From Arbacia lixula (lineage: Eukaryota; Echinodermata; Echinoidea; Arbacioida; Arbaciidae), in NCBI GenBank assembly GCA_963669155.1, contig OZ022589.1:21037679-21101678 (forward strand): DNA of 64,000 bases. Direction: 5' to 3'. The notes beneath the pieces are model-generated. The model was not told where the DNA came from, searched no databases, and saw only the letters and a program-made list of their open reading frames with translations. The position numbers were made by a program, and so were the translations under genes. Positions 11,226 through 22,372 of this stretch are shown in pieces. The first letter of the stretch is position 1. Every line of letters begins with the position of its first letter.

Positions 11226-12498
11226 ACAGTAGATACAGGTGAATGACATAAGGCATTATACATACATACAGTAGTATAAGAGAAAGTTGTGAATACATTA
11301 AGAAAATAGCTTTTTGAGAAACAGCATGCATCGACTATGAGGAACAAATCACTAATTTATTACAAGTAGCTCGCCTGCATGCTTTGAAGCTGTTTATATG
11401 ATACTGATGGTCTATGAAATCATTTAACCCTCTCAGTTTTGGTGATTTAAAGTCTTGGGTTATTTACATGATTTATTGCCTATGGGACTGAGCAAGTTAA
11501 GCCCCAAAGAAGTTTTGTTCTTTCTATTACTCTCTCAGTATTGGCCCGTTCATCCACCCAAATCTTCCAAGAGATAGATACAGACCCTAACATCTCACAA
11601 GGTAGGATCATCACGACAGCCTGGAATCTCAAACTTTGCTGGAGATTGTTAAGCTGATCAAATCCACTCCAGGACAAAATACGGCACTACAAATCCCAGT
11701 GTAATTGCGTGTCTCGTAACTGAAATCCGGAAAGCCGCATCTTGTAATGAGTCCACGATAGCAAAGCAGCATTCATGTGCACTGTAGCTGTCTGTAGAAA
11801 GTTATTGTGTGTTTATACTCCTGTTTTTAAATGCGGAATGACGCAATGTCCGTATAGAATTTCCCGTAGTGTGAAAGAGAGGTCCGTCATTCATACAAGC
11901 TCATAATTCCTATTCAGAGTATGACTTTCCAACGGCTAGGCACCTTCTAAAATTGCTGTGATATGTCAATTAAAATATTAGTGATAAAACAAAAATAATG
12001 AATGAAATATAAAGTGTGATCGTAGTACAGCCGTTCTAAACGTGCTGCATTGTCCCATCAGCTTTCCTTTTTGTAGTGCAGTTAAATTGGTCATAACATT
12101 CATCTTCATGATTGCTGAGCTCCTGTCGTCGGTTCTCTTCCTGTCTTTATATCAAAAGAAAGTTGAAACTGGAATATCATCTCTTCTTTTCTTGTGCAAT
12201 ATGCACAGAAGAATAATCTAATTTCCCAGAGAATTGGCAGGAATTGTTGCTACTGTGAGGAGGGAGAACGCCATCTGGTGATTAAGGACAAGCAGAGCCA
12301 TCTGCGGATGAGCGTTGATCGCTGACACCCTGGAACAGGAATCTTAATGGAAGTCCAATAATTGGAGGAATTTTGTTACGAGACCAGATCTACAAAGAAT
12401 CTATTTAAGTCACTGATTGTTTTTTCTGAACAGGACACTTTTCAGTGTGTAAACTGAGTAAAACATGAAAGGATTAGATGAGAAAAGGTTGTAGTTCT

Positions 12499-12606
12499 GG
12501 GGCCATATTTATGAAACCTTACCAAGCCTAGTAGTTGCTAAAGTGCATTCAGCTACATGCATTTTAGTAACTAACTAGGCTCGTAAGGATTCGTGAATAT
12601 GGCCCC
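12499..12606. mobile_element. Short foldback element, family D copy 1
   Basis: About 108 bp: GGGGCCATATTTATGAAACC pairs with GGATTCGTGAATATGGCCCC, with inner arms CCTAGTAGTTGCTAA and TTAGTAACTAACTAGG. A diverged copy is at 33024-33130. Confidence 0.75.
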
Positions 12607-14720
12607 TGTATTCTGGGAATTAATTTCCACATTGCTTGTGACTCTTATGACAAATGTTGGGCTATTAAAACCCAATAATGCTCTGTTACTTTCATTCACT
12701 GCTGAAACACCTCTTAGGCTGTAGTAAAAAAATCGTGAAGGGCTTTTTAAAGTTAACCCAATGAGTACCATCAGTACATGAAATGTGCCATGGCTTTTTC
12801 TTGCTTGGTATGGAGAGGGTTAGTTATTTTCTCTGTAGACGTTCAGGATTTAAAATGAATTTCACACAGCTTGCAAAAAGATTCTGAAATTGGAAAATGT
12901 GGACACCAAAATGTTGTACCCTTTCAAAAACACACATGCACTCGCACATAGTATGCACACTCACGTTCAAACATTACTGCACAATTGTGATATTGATATA
13001 AAGGCTTAGAAATCAGAAAAGGTTGTGACAGGGGCCAAAAGAATCAAAAGAACAATCTACATGCTGATAACGTCTTGGATTGGAATGAATAAATATTGGA
13101 TAAGTAGGGTTCCAAAACGCTGACAGCAAAGTGTGGTAGTGTCTAGTCACTCTTCCGTGATCACAACACTTTGACACCAATCCTTTCCATAGCTGCCTAT
13201 TTGTCAACCAAGAAATCATTCCTCTTTTCCTGTTTTTATCTCTCTTTTTTGGTGCTACCCACAGACTATCATGCCTCAGTGTATCATGTTTCCATAAAAG
13301 AGCTACTTTTGTTTTTTAGTCTGCATGTTAGAATGCTGTTTCCATAGCAAGAGACATTCAGATTTAAAAATAGCCAATTGGTTTTGGGATCAGACAGCAG
13401 GGCAGATCCCCTGTGACATCTGATCTGGGAAATTGGAACATGCCACCACTTCCTCTCAAATGTTAAAAGGTTTCAAGTGACAAATAAACATTTCCTTTGG
13501 TGGAAGACATAGTGTTATCATTGCCTGGGCGTATCGATTTTAAATGTAAACAGAGACCAGTCGTGTCATAAATTTAATGCTACAGGGCTGTGTCTTATTT
13601 TTTCCTGGGCCCGCAGAATATTTACAAGTACTGAGAGAGGATATTTTGGTAGTGGAATGTGTTTCCTAGTTTGTAGATCTACAGGTACATGGATGTAACA
13701 TCATATCTTCACCTGTGTTACGAAATGTGTGAGAAAAGCAGGTTGATAGCTAAAATATCACATAACCCTTTTTGCTTGGAGTGTATGTAAAGTTAATACA
13801 TTTGTTAATTAAAGAGTTGTCAGTTTAGTGGATAAAACTCTAAAAAGTACTTACATTTTATATTCCATTGTATTATCAGCTTGTTGCGTGAGAACTTTGC
13901 ATTTTAAGTGATTTTTTAGGACTGGGACATACATGTACATGTACCGGTACTGTAATTGATGAGGTTCCTGTGTACTTCACAATGGGCTCCATGCATAAAT
14001 AGCACCTGGTACTTTGTATGCAAACGGCCCAATGTCCTACACATAACTTTGTGAAACTGCTGCAGCACCTTTGATATTGTACAGGTTTACACACCTGCAT
14101 GGGTACAATGTCATATTTGGCCTATGAAACGTCACACAGCCATAGCTGTATTGAATGGTGACTGGTAGTCTAATACTTACAGTTAGTAATTTTAAACATT
14201 CATTTGTAGCTGTACCCTAACCATGCTACATGTAGGAAACATAGATGAAAGTACATAACATTGTAAGGCAATATGTAGCCCCTGTAGTACCAAAAACGGC
14301 CCCTCTGAAGGATAAATGAGCCCCTTGTTTTGAAACAATCCTCAATAGGGTAAAATGAGTTTCGTGGTGTAGGGTGTTCTTGTCATGATATTGGAAGATT
14401 TTTTTTTTCGGGGGGGGGGGGGGGGGGGGTGGAGGGGGAATGGGGAGAGTGGAGGGGGTGGAAAGATGGGGGTAAGGGGCTATATGGAAAGATATGGAAA
14501 GAACCTGTTCTTGTTTGGAGAGAACTTGAATAGAGTTCATTACAATAGGATTATATACAGTATTGTACAGTATGTCTTTCCTTGTAACATCAGATTGATC
14601 AAGACGTTTATACTGTCTGGAGATACTGGTAGGCAGAAACTGAATTGATTTCTTGCTGGTACTTGAACCAAGTTAACCTAGGCTATAGGATATAGAGCAG
14701 ATGAAAACAACATTAAACCT
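12607..14720. other. Intergenic, no gene seen
   Basis: AT-rich sequence with a poly-T/poly-G tract at about 14398-14430, followed by a G-rich purine stretch to 14475. Frames here are poly-Gly or poly-Pro translations of that tract. Confidence 0.6.
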
Positions 14721-14887
14721 AGGCTCTTGGCTGTAGAGTGCATGGATACAACAGAGTCTGGTATCACAGACTAGATATATGTACCCTCTCCCCTCTTGCT
14801 CTCTATGGAGGGGATAGGTCACAGTCTGTGTTACCAGACCTAGCTAACATACTCAGTTTTGTCCATACACTCCACACCCTAGAGCCT
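14721..14887. mobile_element. Foldback element of 167 bp
   Basis: AGGCTCTTGGCTGTAGAGTG pairs with CACTCCACACCCTAGAGCCT, and GTCTGGTATCACAGACTAG with CTGTGTTACCAGAC. A single copy was seen. No TSD is clear. Confidence 0.6.
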
Positions 14888-14909
14888 ACCTATAGTAGGC
14901 GAGAACAGA

Positions 14910-15130
14910 GTTAGCTGAACACTGTAACTGACTGTAATGAAGCAATGATGTCCGATGCTTGCACTGTAGACATTGGCTACATACAGTGTCCTCATGATTA
15001 AAGTTTGGAGCAAGTTAGCCAAACACTGTGACGAAGTGTTGTGAGGCAATGATTGACGATGCTCGCACTGTAGACATTGGCTGCATTCAGTGTACACATG
15101 CTTAAAGTTTGAATCAAGTTAGCCAAACTG
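14910..15130 (+). repeat. 104-bp tandem repeat, two copies plus a partial
   Basis: Units begin GTTAGC(T/C)(G/A)AACACTGT at 14910, 15014 and (partial) 15118 and share GCACTGTAGACATTGGCT. The array lies just upstream of the candidate promoter region. Confidence 0.8.
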
Positions 15131-15189
15131 TCTGCGATTGCCTGCCAGTGCGCTATGCTAGTACCAGTAGATGGTGGGTGCGTTCAGCA

Positions 15190-15312
15190 GTGTGCAAGTA
15201 TTCATGAGTGCGTGTGCTTATCTGTCAGCGGTCGACGGTTGCTCGTTGCCCGTGAGAAGGAAGCCACCAAATTGAATCTCGTCATTACGAGCTTAGCCAG
15301 CAGCTGCAGCGA
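15190..15312 (+). promoter_or_regulatory. Candidate promoter and non-coding first exon of TMEM198
   Basis: This short GC- and CpG-richer stretch inside AT-rich DNA ends in CAGCGA|GTGAGT, a near-ideal splice donor at 15312/15313, and is followed by a CT-rich tract. It lies 3.3 kb upstream of the leader acceptor at 18578, so it could be the first non-coding exon. I see no TATA box. The call rests only on base composition, the donor and position, so it is weak. Confidence 0.2.
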
Positions 15313-17295
15313 GTGAGTGCACGAGCGACTCTCCCTCTCTCTCTCTCTCCCTCTCCTTCCCTCACTCCGCTCTCTCTCCTCTCGGTCTCTGCCACAACTC
15401 CGTCATCTCCGATCCGGGTGACATCACTATTGACAAGTCGGTCGTCTAGCTTCAATCCTACATCCAAACTCGATCCCTGTACAAGCCAGATTTGATGTTA
15501 GCTCCAGTATAACTCTAGATCTGTTGCTCTACACTCACTACATGTTTGTATCTAGCTACAGGGATTCTGGTCGATACATGTGGGATCGTCTTGCTTCAAT
15601 CCAGCTCTCAACAACTACTCGCTAGATTTGGATTGATATCTCCAGGACATCTTGTGATCTGATTATGCTTGCTCTGGATAATACTTGTGTATTTGATATT
15701 CACAGAACATTCTAATAAATTACTCCTCCAAAGTGGATGAATTGTGTAGCATGATTTGGCTTTGATACTTTCCTCAATGTCTATGTATGACATTTCTGTC
15801 TACAACTGTGTGGAGGTACTCCTAAAAAGTGACTGACTTTCTTCAAAGTTCCTGTAGTTCATTGCAGATGTTCGGATTCACATGTTGGAGCCTACATTAT
15901 ACTTCAGAAAGTATTTAATGCTTTTGAATATTTCTTTCTCCTCTGGGTATATAAACTGTGGAATTCATATTTGCTCATGATTGGATCTATCACCAACTGC
16001 ACAGGCTAACATATCCGTTTACAATGGAATCAGTGCAGAGGCAATAAACTTTGACTGATATGCAACGTAAGTAAGTGCACTAGTGCAATAGCTACCAGCA
16101 ACTAAGTATGGGGAAAAGCATAGTTGAATGAAGCCCAGCAAGATTCGTCAGTTGGTATTTGAATCATATCAGCTAGAGCACTAACTAGTGCAAGTCTACA
16201 GAGGACGTTGTATGGGAGTTTGCATTGGTATATCAGAGAAGGGAGAGACACGCTTTACTCGCTGTGAGTATTTTCGGGGACTTGCTTTGGGAGTTTGTCT
16301 TCATTTGGCAGCACTGCACGAAAAGGATCAGAACAGAAAAGTGCCCATGGGATTATTACTCCGAGTATACTGCAAGCATACCAGGTTGAATTCTATCATG
16401 ATTTGAAATGTGTTCACCAAGCTTTGCTGGGTTGTTATGGTAAGTGTTTTTGATGGTTTATGGTCATGCAAATTGATCTCACCAAGTGTTGTTAGTGGAT
16501 GCAACATGTATCTTCCTGGAATTAAAAAAAAAAAAGGATTATCTACTCTCTCACCCTCTCCACTCACTGTTTCTTTCTTTTTTTCACAAGTTTTGCTCTA
16601 TGGGTAGTTCTTGTCCTAGCTCTGCCAAAAGAATAACCCAATAACCCCTTTTTAGGACTATCTCTTAGTCTAATGTAAAACTCATGGTATCTGAACAGGC
16701 TACATTTATTCAATAGTCAATTGTTTTTTGTACGTACAGTACAGTATGGCATGTGCAAATGCACTTGTACTAGATTCTCTATGAAGTGAAACTAAACCTT
16801 AGCATACATGTATGATATGTACACTATAGCTGGATATGTGCTTTCCAGTATATAGTACACTGCATACCTCCATGTAGATGTTAATTATGAACTGCATATT
16901 TGGAATATCATATCATTGTTGAACTTGTAAATATTGATAAGGTACTTTCTGCTCACAATGTACATACATACATGTACATCCCTAGGGTTGATGTATTACA
17001 CATTCTATTCTATTCTATTTAGCCTATTTCCCTCCACTGCTGAAGGAAGGCCTCCTCATCATTTTTCCATCTTGATCTATCTTGTGCCATTTGTTTCCAT
17101 GTCACACTACCATATATATTCCATGTCACACTACCATATATATATGTATTACGCATACAGTGTTCTTTTCCAGGAATTGTAAGTGTAAGGCTGGGGCAGC
17201 TATTGATTTTCTGTCAAGGCGTGTTGGTGCAGCCTGTGTGAATGTCTGTGTAAGCAGATCAATAACACTTCATTTGGTCTCATTTAGTCCTTACT

Positions 17296-17342
17296 CTGTC
17301 TCCTTCTCCCTCTCACGCTTCATCTCTCTCTCTTTCTTTCCA

Positions 17343-17373
<31 letters not shown>

Positions 17374-17599
17374 TTGTATCTCTCAATGTCTCTCTCCCTC
17401 TCACTATATCCCTCTCGCTTGTGCTTTATCTAGAGCTCTCTCTCACTCTGTCTTTCTGTCTTTCTCATTCTCTCTCCTTCTCTCTCATTGTATCTCTCAC
17501 AGTCTCTTTCTCCATCTCATGCTCTCTCTCTTGATCACACGCCATCTCTCTCTGTATCTCTCACGCTAACTCTCTCATACATGCTCCCTCTCTCCCTCT

Positions 17600-17638
<39 letters not shown>

Positions 17639-17770
17639 GCTCTCCTCTCTGTCTCTCTTTCTGTGTTGCTCTTTCTCTGTCTCTCTGTCTCTCTGCCTCT
17701 TTGTGGTAGTATCCATCTGGCTCCAATGCATAATCCTCCCCTTCTCTCCCTTTCTCTCTCTGACTCTATC
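17296..17770 (+). repeat. Long CT-rich microsatellite tract
   Basis: Over 450 bp of TCTCTC with interruptions (GTCTCT, CTCACG). Reading frames on both strands here encode only Ser/Leu or Arg/Glu low-complexity peptides. It is upstream of the coding part of TMEM198, probably in a 5' intron. Confidence 0.9.
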
Positions 17771-18177
17771 TGTATCTGTTTCTTTCTTGTTTTCACTTCC
17801 CTCCCAATAACGCTTTGTTGCTCTGCCTGTCACACTGTCTGAATAATTTCTGTGTTGTCATGAATTAATTAGAGCACCGAATTTACTCTAGGCTTACATA
17901 CATTACATGTAGATATGTAATGAATTGTTCATACAGTCTTGCCAGAATTGTGGACAAGCATGTACAAGCATACAGTGTGTACACATAGTACAATACATAT
18001 ACCTGGGTCTGTCTGCAGTAAAGGGATATTTTTTGGCACAACTGAATTATTTGAAGTTACCTGTATGACCACCTTGCACCACCAAAATATTGAATATTGA
18101 GTATTGAATTTCCTCAAAAATAACTTTAGCTAAAATGCTGCTCTGAATGTTCATTATTATATATTTTTAAACTAAGC

Positions 18178-18274
18178 CTGTACATATTTGCCATATCACA
18201 GTGGTAACGAGACAGACGAGTGTATTTCAAACTTGTCTGTCCCGTTACTAACGTGCTGTGGCAAATTTGTACAG
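18178..18274. repeat. Hairpin-forming inverted repeat near the TMEM198 leader
   Basis: CTGTACATATTTGCCATATC pairs with GTGGCAAATTTGTACAG, and GTAACGAGACAGAC with GTCTGTCCCGTTAC, with a loop of about 15 nt. It may be a very short foldback element. It lies 304 bp before the leader acceptor. Confidence 0.65.
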
Positions 18275-18577
18275 GGCAAATTTTTTGAAGTGTACAAAAC
18301 CTGGGAAAGTGCAAATCAATACATTTCTTTGATATTTTATCATTATTGGCTGGTTTATTTAAGAGACAAAAAATAATTGGAATTTAAGAGATTTATGCAA
18401 AGTGTTACAGTAAATGTAACAGAAATGTACCCATTACTGTGGACAGGCCCACCTCTGAACATTTGATAATGTTGCTTTTATAACAACACACACGTTCCAC
18501 AGCTGTTGTACATCTTTATAAACAGGTGATGTGACAAAGTGCTTATTTTTTCTTGTTTCTTAACATCTTGTTTACAG

Positions 18578-18670
18578 AATGAAGCAGCCCCACCCACATT
18601 CACCTAAGCTGTGAGTCAGTGACTTCCCCTTCCCCCTTCCCAACATCCCACCTGCCACGCCCATGTCCCC
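18578..18670 (+). other. TMEM198: 5' leader segment (5' UTR) of the TMEM198 exon
   Basis: A T-rich tract ending in TTTACAG at 18571-18577 makes a good splice acceptor just upstream of the TMEM198 start codon, so the first coding exon probably begins at 18578 with about 93 nt of untranslated leader. The leader is C-rich and has two upstream ATGs, at 18579 and 18663. The acceptor implies at least one further upstream non-coding exon. It is also possible that transcription starts locally and this acceptor is unused. The assignment is inference from splice signals and position. Confidence 0.5.
18579..18614 (+). promoter_or_regulatory. Upstream ORF 1 in the TMEM198 leader
   Basis: An ATG directly after the leader acceptor opens an 11-codon reading frame ending in TGA at 18612-18614, 56 nt before the main ATG. 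If the leader is spliced as proposed, ribosomes would meet this ATG first, and the distance to the main ATG would allow some reinitiation. A repressive effect is inferred; only the reading frame is seen. Confidence 0.35.
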
Positions 18671-18824
18671 ATGGCAACGCTGGTCACCACCTCCGTATCC
18701 TCCTCGGACGACGAGTTCTGGAACGACTACTACGACCGCTCGGACGCCCGCACCCCCATGGACCTGTGGACCGGGAACGAGACGGAGGGGCCCATCTACC
18801 CCTCCACCTTCTACCCCACCCTAG
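18663..18824 (+). promoter_or_regulatory. Overlapping out-of-frame upstream ORF 2
   Basis: A second upstream ATG lies 8 nt before the TMEM198 start, in another frame, and stays open for 53 codons, overlapping the coding sequence to TAG at 18822-18824. Its context is weak (C at -3, T at +4), so leaky scanning to the main ATG with G at +4 is expected. Such overlapping uORFs usually lower translation of the main frame. Whether it is used is not known. Confidence 0.3.
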
Positions 18825-18926
18825 TGGCGCCCGTTGACTGCGGGGTGATGAACTACCGCTACAACATCCCCACCGCCGTGGTGTGTGGCATCAGCTTAAT
18901 CTTTGGCATCATCTTCAACTTCTTTG
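18671..18926 (+). CDS. TMEM198: TMEM198 coding exon 1 (residues 1-85 and the first base of codon 86)
   Basis: This exon encodes the N-terminus and first membrane segment of a TMEM198-like protein. The start is ATG at 18671, with G at +4 but C at -3, so the context is moderate. Residues 1-60 are polar and rich in Asp, Ser, Tyr and Pro, contain an N-E-T glycosylation sequon at residue 36, and are expected to face outside the cell. Residues 65-86 form a hydrophobic segment ending NFFG. The donor is TTG|GTAAGA at 18926/18927, leaving one base (phase 1) that completes a Gly codon with exon 2, giving FFGYRCFKA. That junction is the same motif found in vertebrate TMEM198. The exon is GC-rich and favours C or G at third positions, unlike the AT-rich flanks. 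The N-terminal segment upstream of TM1 is not conserved in a way I can check, so the start is the least certain part. Confidence 0.85.
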
Positions 18927-19403
18927 GTAAGACTATCACTCTCATTGTCACAACCGTTGTCTACCCTACCCCCCCTCACCCCCCCCCCCACCCCCACGAC
19001 ACACCTGTTTCTTCCCATCTGTCATTTATGACCACTAAGTGAAGGCATACAGGTTACCTCAGCACATGAATACTCTGACCCTAACTGTAATCCAAAAGCT
19101 AACCCTACAAATATCATGCACATGTGTAGTAATTAAAGCTACAATGGAACTCAGAAAGGTTTAGCCCCCACTGCCTTCAAAAATATAAGAGCCACAATGA
19201 ACAATTATTTTTACTTTATTTGTGAGTGGGTCTTGTAGACTGCCCTCATGTAGTGACAAAACTATGCTTAGACTCTGGATGATGTCTGCTCCATAGTGTA
19301 AGGAAGCCCTTTGAAAAACCTCTCTCGCGCTTTCAGGCTTTTTGACATTCTTAATTCAAACATTTATTGAAAAATAGATTCTAGTCACTGCAACACTAGT
19401 CAC

Positions 19404-19659
19404 TCTTTCATTGGTTTATTGCCATTTGGTCCAATCCCAGTTGGTCCACTTACCATTTCCCCTCTCCCAGGAATCCCTTAAAAATACTGGTTTAGATTGA
19501 AATACTGGGTTAACTTATGATCAACAACACTAATCTACACCGCAACCTTGATCGTCAACCCTAATCCAGGCTCCCTACCCTAACCCTAACCCATGATGGT
19601 AGGCGAAATAGTGAGTGGACCAACTGGGATTGGACTAAATGGCAAATTACCCTTTCATT
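19404..19659. mobile_element. Foldback element in intron 1
   Basis: GCCATTTGGTCCAATCCCAG and TTGGTCCAC in the left arm are mirrored by GTGGACCAACTGGGATTGG and ATGGC in the right arm. The centre includes CCCTAACCCTAACCC, a short telomere-like stretch. Confidence 0.75.
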
Positions 19660-19842
19660 CTCCTCTAGCCTCCCTCCAAGCCAGAAGAGATATATCATGA
19701 ATGATTAGTCTAGTGCTGCCAGACCAGTTTATCGAACATTGTTGTGTGGATTGAAAATGCCCAACAGCTATGCAAACCCTCATGAAAATTTGTTTTTCCT
19801 TCAGAGGGTGCACCCAAGAGGGTTCAAACTACTTTCGTGTCA

Positions 19843-20169
19843 TAGGGCGTATTTATCAACTCTTTTTTTGGTAGAATTAAGGTTTCCAAACGCGTTTAAA
19901 TTTGTTTAAACGCATTTCAGGGAGTTGATAAAGAGAAGCGAGATAAACGCAAAGCTGTTTTGAAATGACTTTAAACCACGTGTTTCCGTAAACACATCGA
20001 TCGCACACTATTGTACTGCAGTGCACGTGTAATTAACTGCACAGTAGAAGTCAAGGCCGGTTTTCGACTTGAGCGATTGAGTTGATCAACACACCGTTTT
20101 TTTAAACAAGTTCGCAAAGGCCTTTGGAAACGCGTTTCACATTCTGAAAAGATGATAAACACGCCCATA
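19843..20169. mobile_element. Foldback element with TA-flanked GGGCGT ends
   Basis: The left end GGGCGTATTTATCAAC and right end GATAAACACGCCC are inverted, and CCAAACGCGTTT and AAACGCGTTTC also pair. TA occurs at both borders. About 325 bp, no ORF. Confidence 0.65.
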
Positions 20170-22286
20170 GTATGTTTACAAAAATGGGTGAAATTAGGTG
20201 AGAGTAAGATGTTCATGATCTCCCCTGAAAGCATTCTTGCTGGATACCACATGAACCACTAAATTTTTTGATGAATAATTTGTGGCCACTTTTGGCATGG
20301 CCTCCATTATAAATGTAGGTCATCCATCATCTACAGTACCAGTCATGCTACAAAACAGGATTTGCACACAAGGTCTGTGGATGTACATTTTTCCTGCAAC
20401 ACAATTCATGCACTTCCTAATCCCCATGGGGTTAATTCATCAACGACAGAGACTTTTTAGAGCAAAACTAATTGCTTTTTGTTAATCACTATTTGTTTTT
20501 TGAATTGTCAATGGTATGTTTTACAATCAGATCTTTATTGTAGAACAGAATATGCATCTATTGGAGATAAAAATTGTGTTTGCAAAATACAATTTTAAGC
20601 ACTGATTTTGCAGCATTGAAGAGTCAAAATGTGATTGAAATCTTTCCAGCGCGATGCCAATTTGAAGATTTGGTGAATATTGCACCTTAATTTTGCTCAT
20701 TACAAACATGATGCATTTCATTAAACTAACAATGATACATGTAGCTTCATCTTGGGCAGAAATGTATGCTCTTTCACTAGACACATTTTTTATCTGTTTA
20801 AAAACTTGATGTCAACAGCTTAAGCCCCAAACCACATTTGTTTTCCTTGGTTTTGAATGTCAAAAGCTAATTCTTGTGTGCAATGTAGTGCACTTATCCC
20901 CCATCTTTAATGGAACTTCACGTGATAATGTTCAATCAAATATTCCCATTCAAAATACACTGGGTAATTTTTTTTCTTGTAGTTATCAAGAGCGAGCATC
21001 CATAAATTGTGAGCCAAAATAAACGCTGTCACTTGCGCTCAAATTGGACCAAGAAATGAGTGTGTTTCTAATAATGTGCAGTGTAGGGGCAGGATGAGAG
21101 GGTAATTTCCCCCCGCTGGACATCTCGATCATGAGTCAAGAAAGTACAGCTACATGTAGGGCAACTCCATGTATGTCCTGTGTCTGTCTGTGGTTTTGTC
21201 TGTCTGTCTGTCTGTGTGTCAGTCTGGGTGGGAACAACAGCTTGTTTCCTGCTGGCCTGGGAATGGGCCTGATGCATGTTAGACACAGATTTAAAACAAA
21301 AAACAGACTCATAAGTCAAGCATCTTTGGTCACAAAATCCCATTCATTCTAAAATTATAGTAATCTTTCAATTTTGGGGGAGGTGGTTAATTAGATTTTG
21401 ATGAAAGTTAGATATTTTTAACCTATCATACATTGTTCATCAAATAGGCATCTTTAAAACAAACTCAAAGTGTAATTTGATGATATGAATTTTGCAAACT
21501 ACTTTAGTACATGTGCATGTAAGGACAAAAACATGTTCATGTATGTGTATAGACTAGTCCTGTTTTCAGTTTCAAGGGAGATTTACCAGTACATGACATG
21601 AACTTGAATCTTGTGAACTATGATTTGTCGCCAAAGCTTGCCAAAATGGTATAGTTACATTCAAAATGTAATCAATGCAAACAAAAATCCACTGTCATCA
21701 CACTATATATACTAAGTATGTTGTCATCCATATCATAGGGTGCAAAGTATTACTTGCTCACATACAGAAATCAGAAACAATCACATTTAAGTTTGGATGT
21801 ATATATTAAGCTTGCTTAGTATAGTATACTAGTGGTATAAAATAAGCTCCCCCTCTTGACTTTCTCTTCCTTTAAGAGGTCCCTCTTGGCAGTGATACAG
21901 ACTTTCACCAAACTTTCTTTTGAGAGAGCGAGTTGGAGAGAAAAAAATATCTTTATTTTTTCCTTCCGGCTCACAATTATTTCTCCTGACCCAAAACAGG
22001 AAGGTTCACATTTTCTAATATTAAGTTCTGTAGTCCTGATTTGAAGAATTACCAGTACTCTCAATGGAATGGAATAGACAAATAATACTATTCATGTTGA
22101 ACTCTGAAAGCGTATTTTCTGTTCAAGCATGCACCATGTAGCATGAAGTCAATGTAAGTTCATTCTCCCTATATGGTACATTAATCTAAAAAGTTCACAT
22201 GTAATGCAAAATGAAACATTTAAAGCATGCCAGTATAATGTATAATGATGCAAAACATGAGAACGACTTCTTTGTGTTACTCTCCA

Positions 22287-22300
22287 TCACTTTCTCTCTC

Positions 22301-22360
<60 letters not shown>

Positions 22361-22372
22361 TCTTTTCATGTT
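22287..22372 (+). repeat. CT microsatellite in intron 1
   Basis: A nearly pure (CT)n run of about 80 bp interrupted by CACTC. Confidence 0.95.

Larger units (their letters stand above)
8453..12498. other. Intergenic, no confident gene
   Basis: Apart from the weak minus-strand exon at 10050-10153 and a family F repeat, this holds unassigned sequence. A GC-richer block at 10230-10410 has open frames on + but no clear protein character. CTGTCAGCATA at about 10547 is inverted as TATGCTGACAG near 10637. Confidence 0.5.
15313..18577 (+). other. Probable 5' intron or upstream region of TMEM198
   Basis: If the donor at 15312 is used, this is a 3.3-kb intron in the 5' UTR. It contains CT-rich sequence at 15332-15380, the long CT tract at 17296-17770 and a hairpin at 18178. 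No coding exon is recognisable. Confidence 0.35.

Noticed and set aside
17082..17833. Long Ser/Leu and Arg/Glu ORFs on both strands
   Set aside because: Pure CT/GA microsatellite translations.
19571..19592. Interstitial telomere
   Set aside because: Only about two to three CCCTAA units, inside a foldback element.
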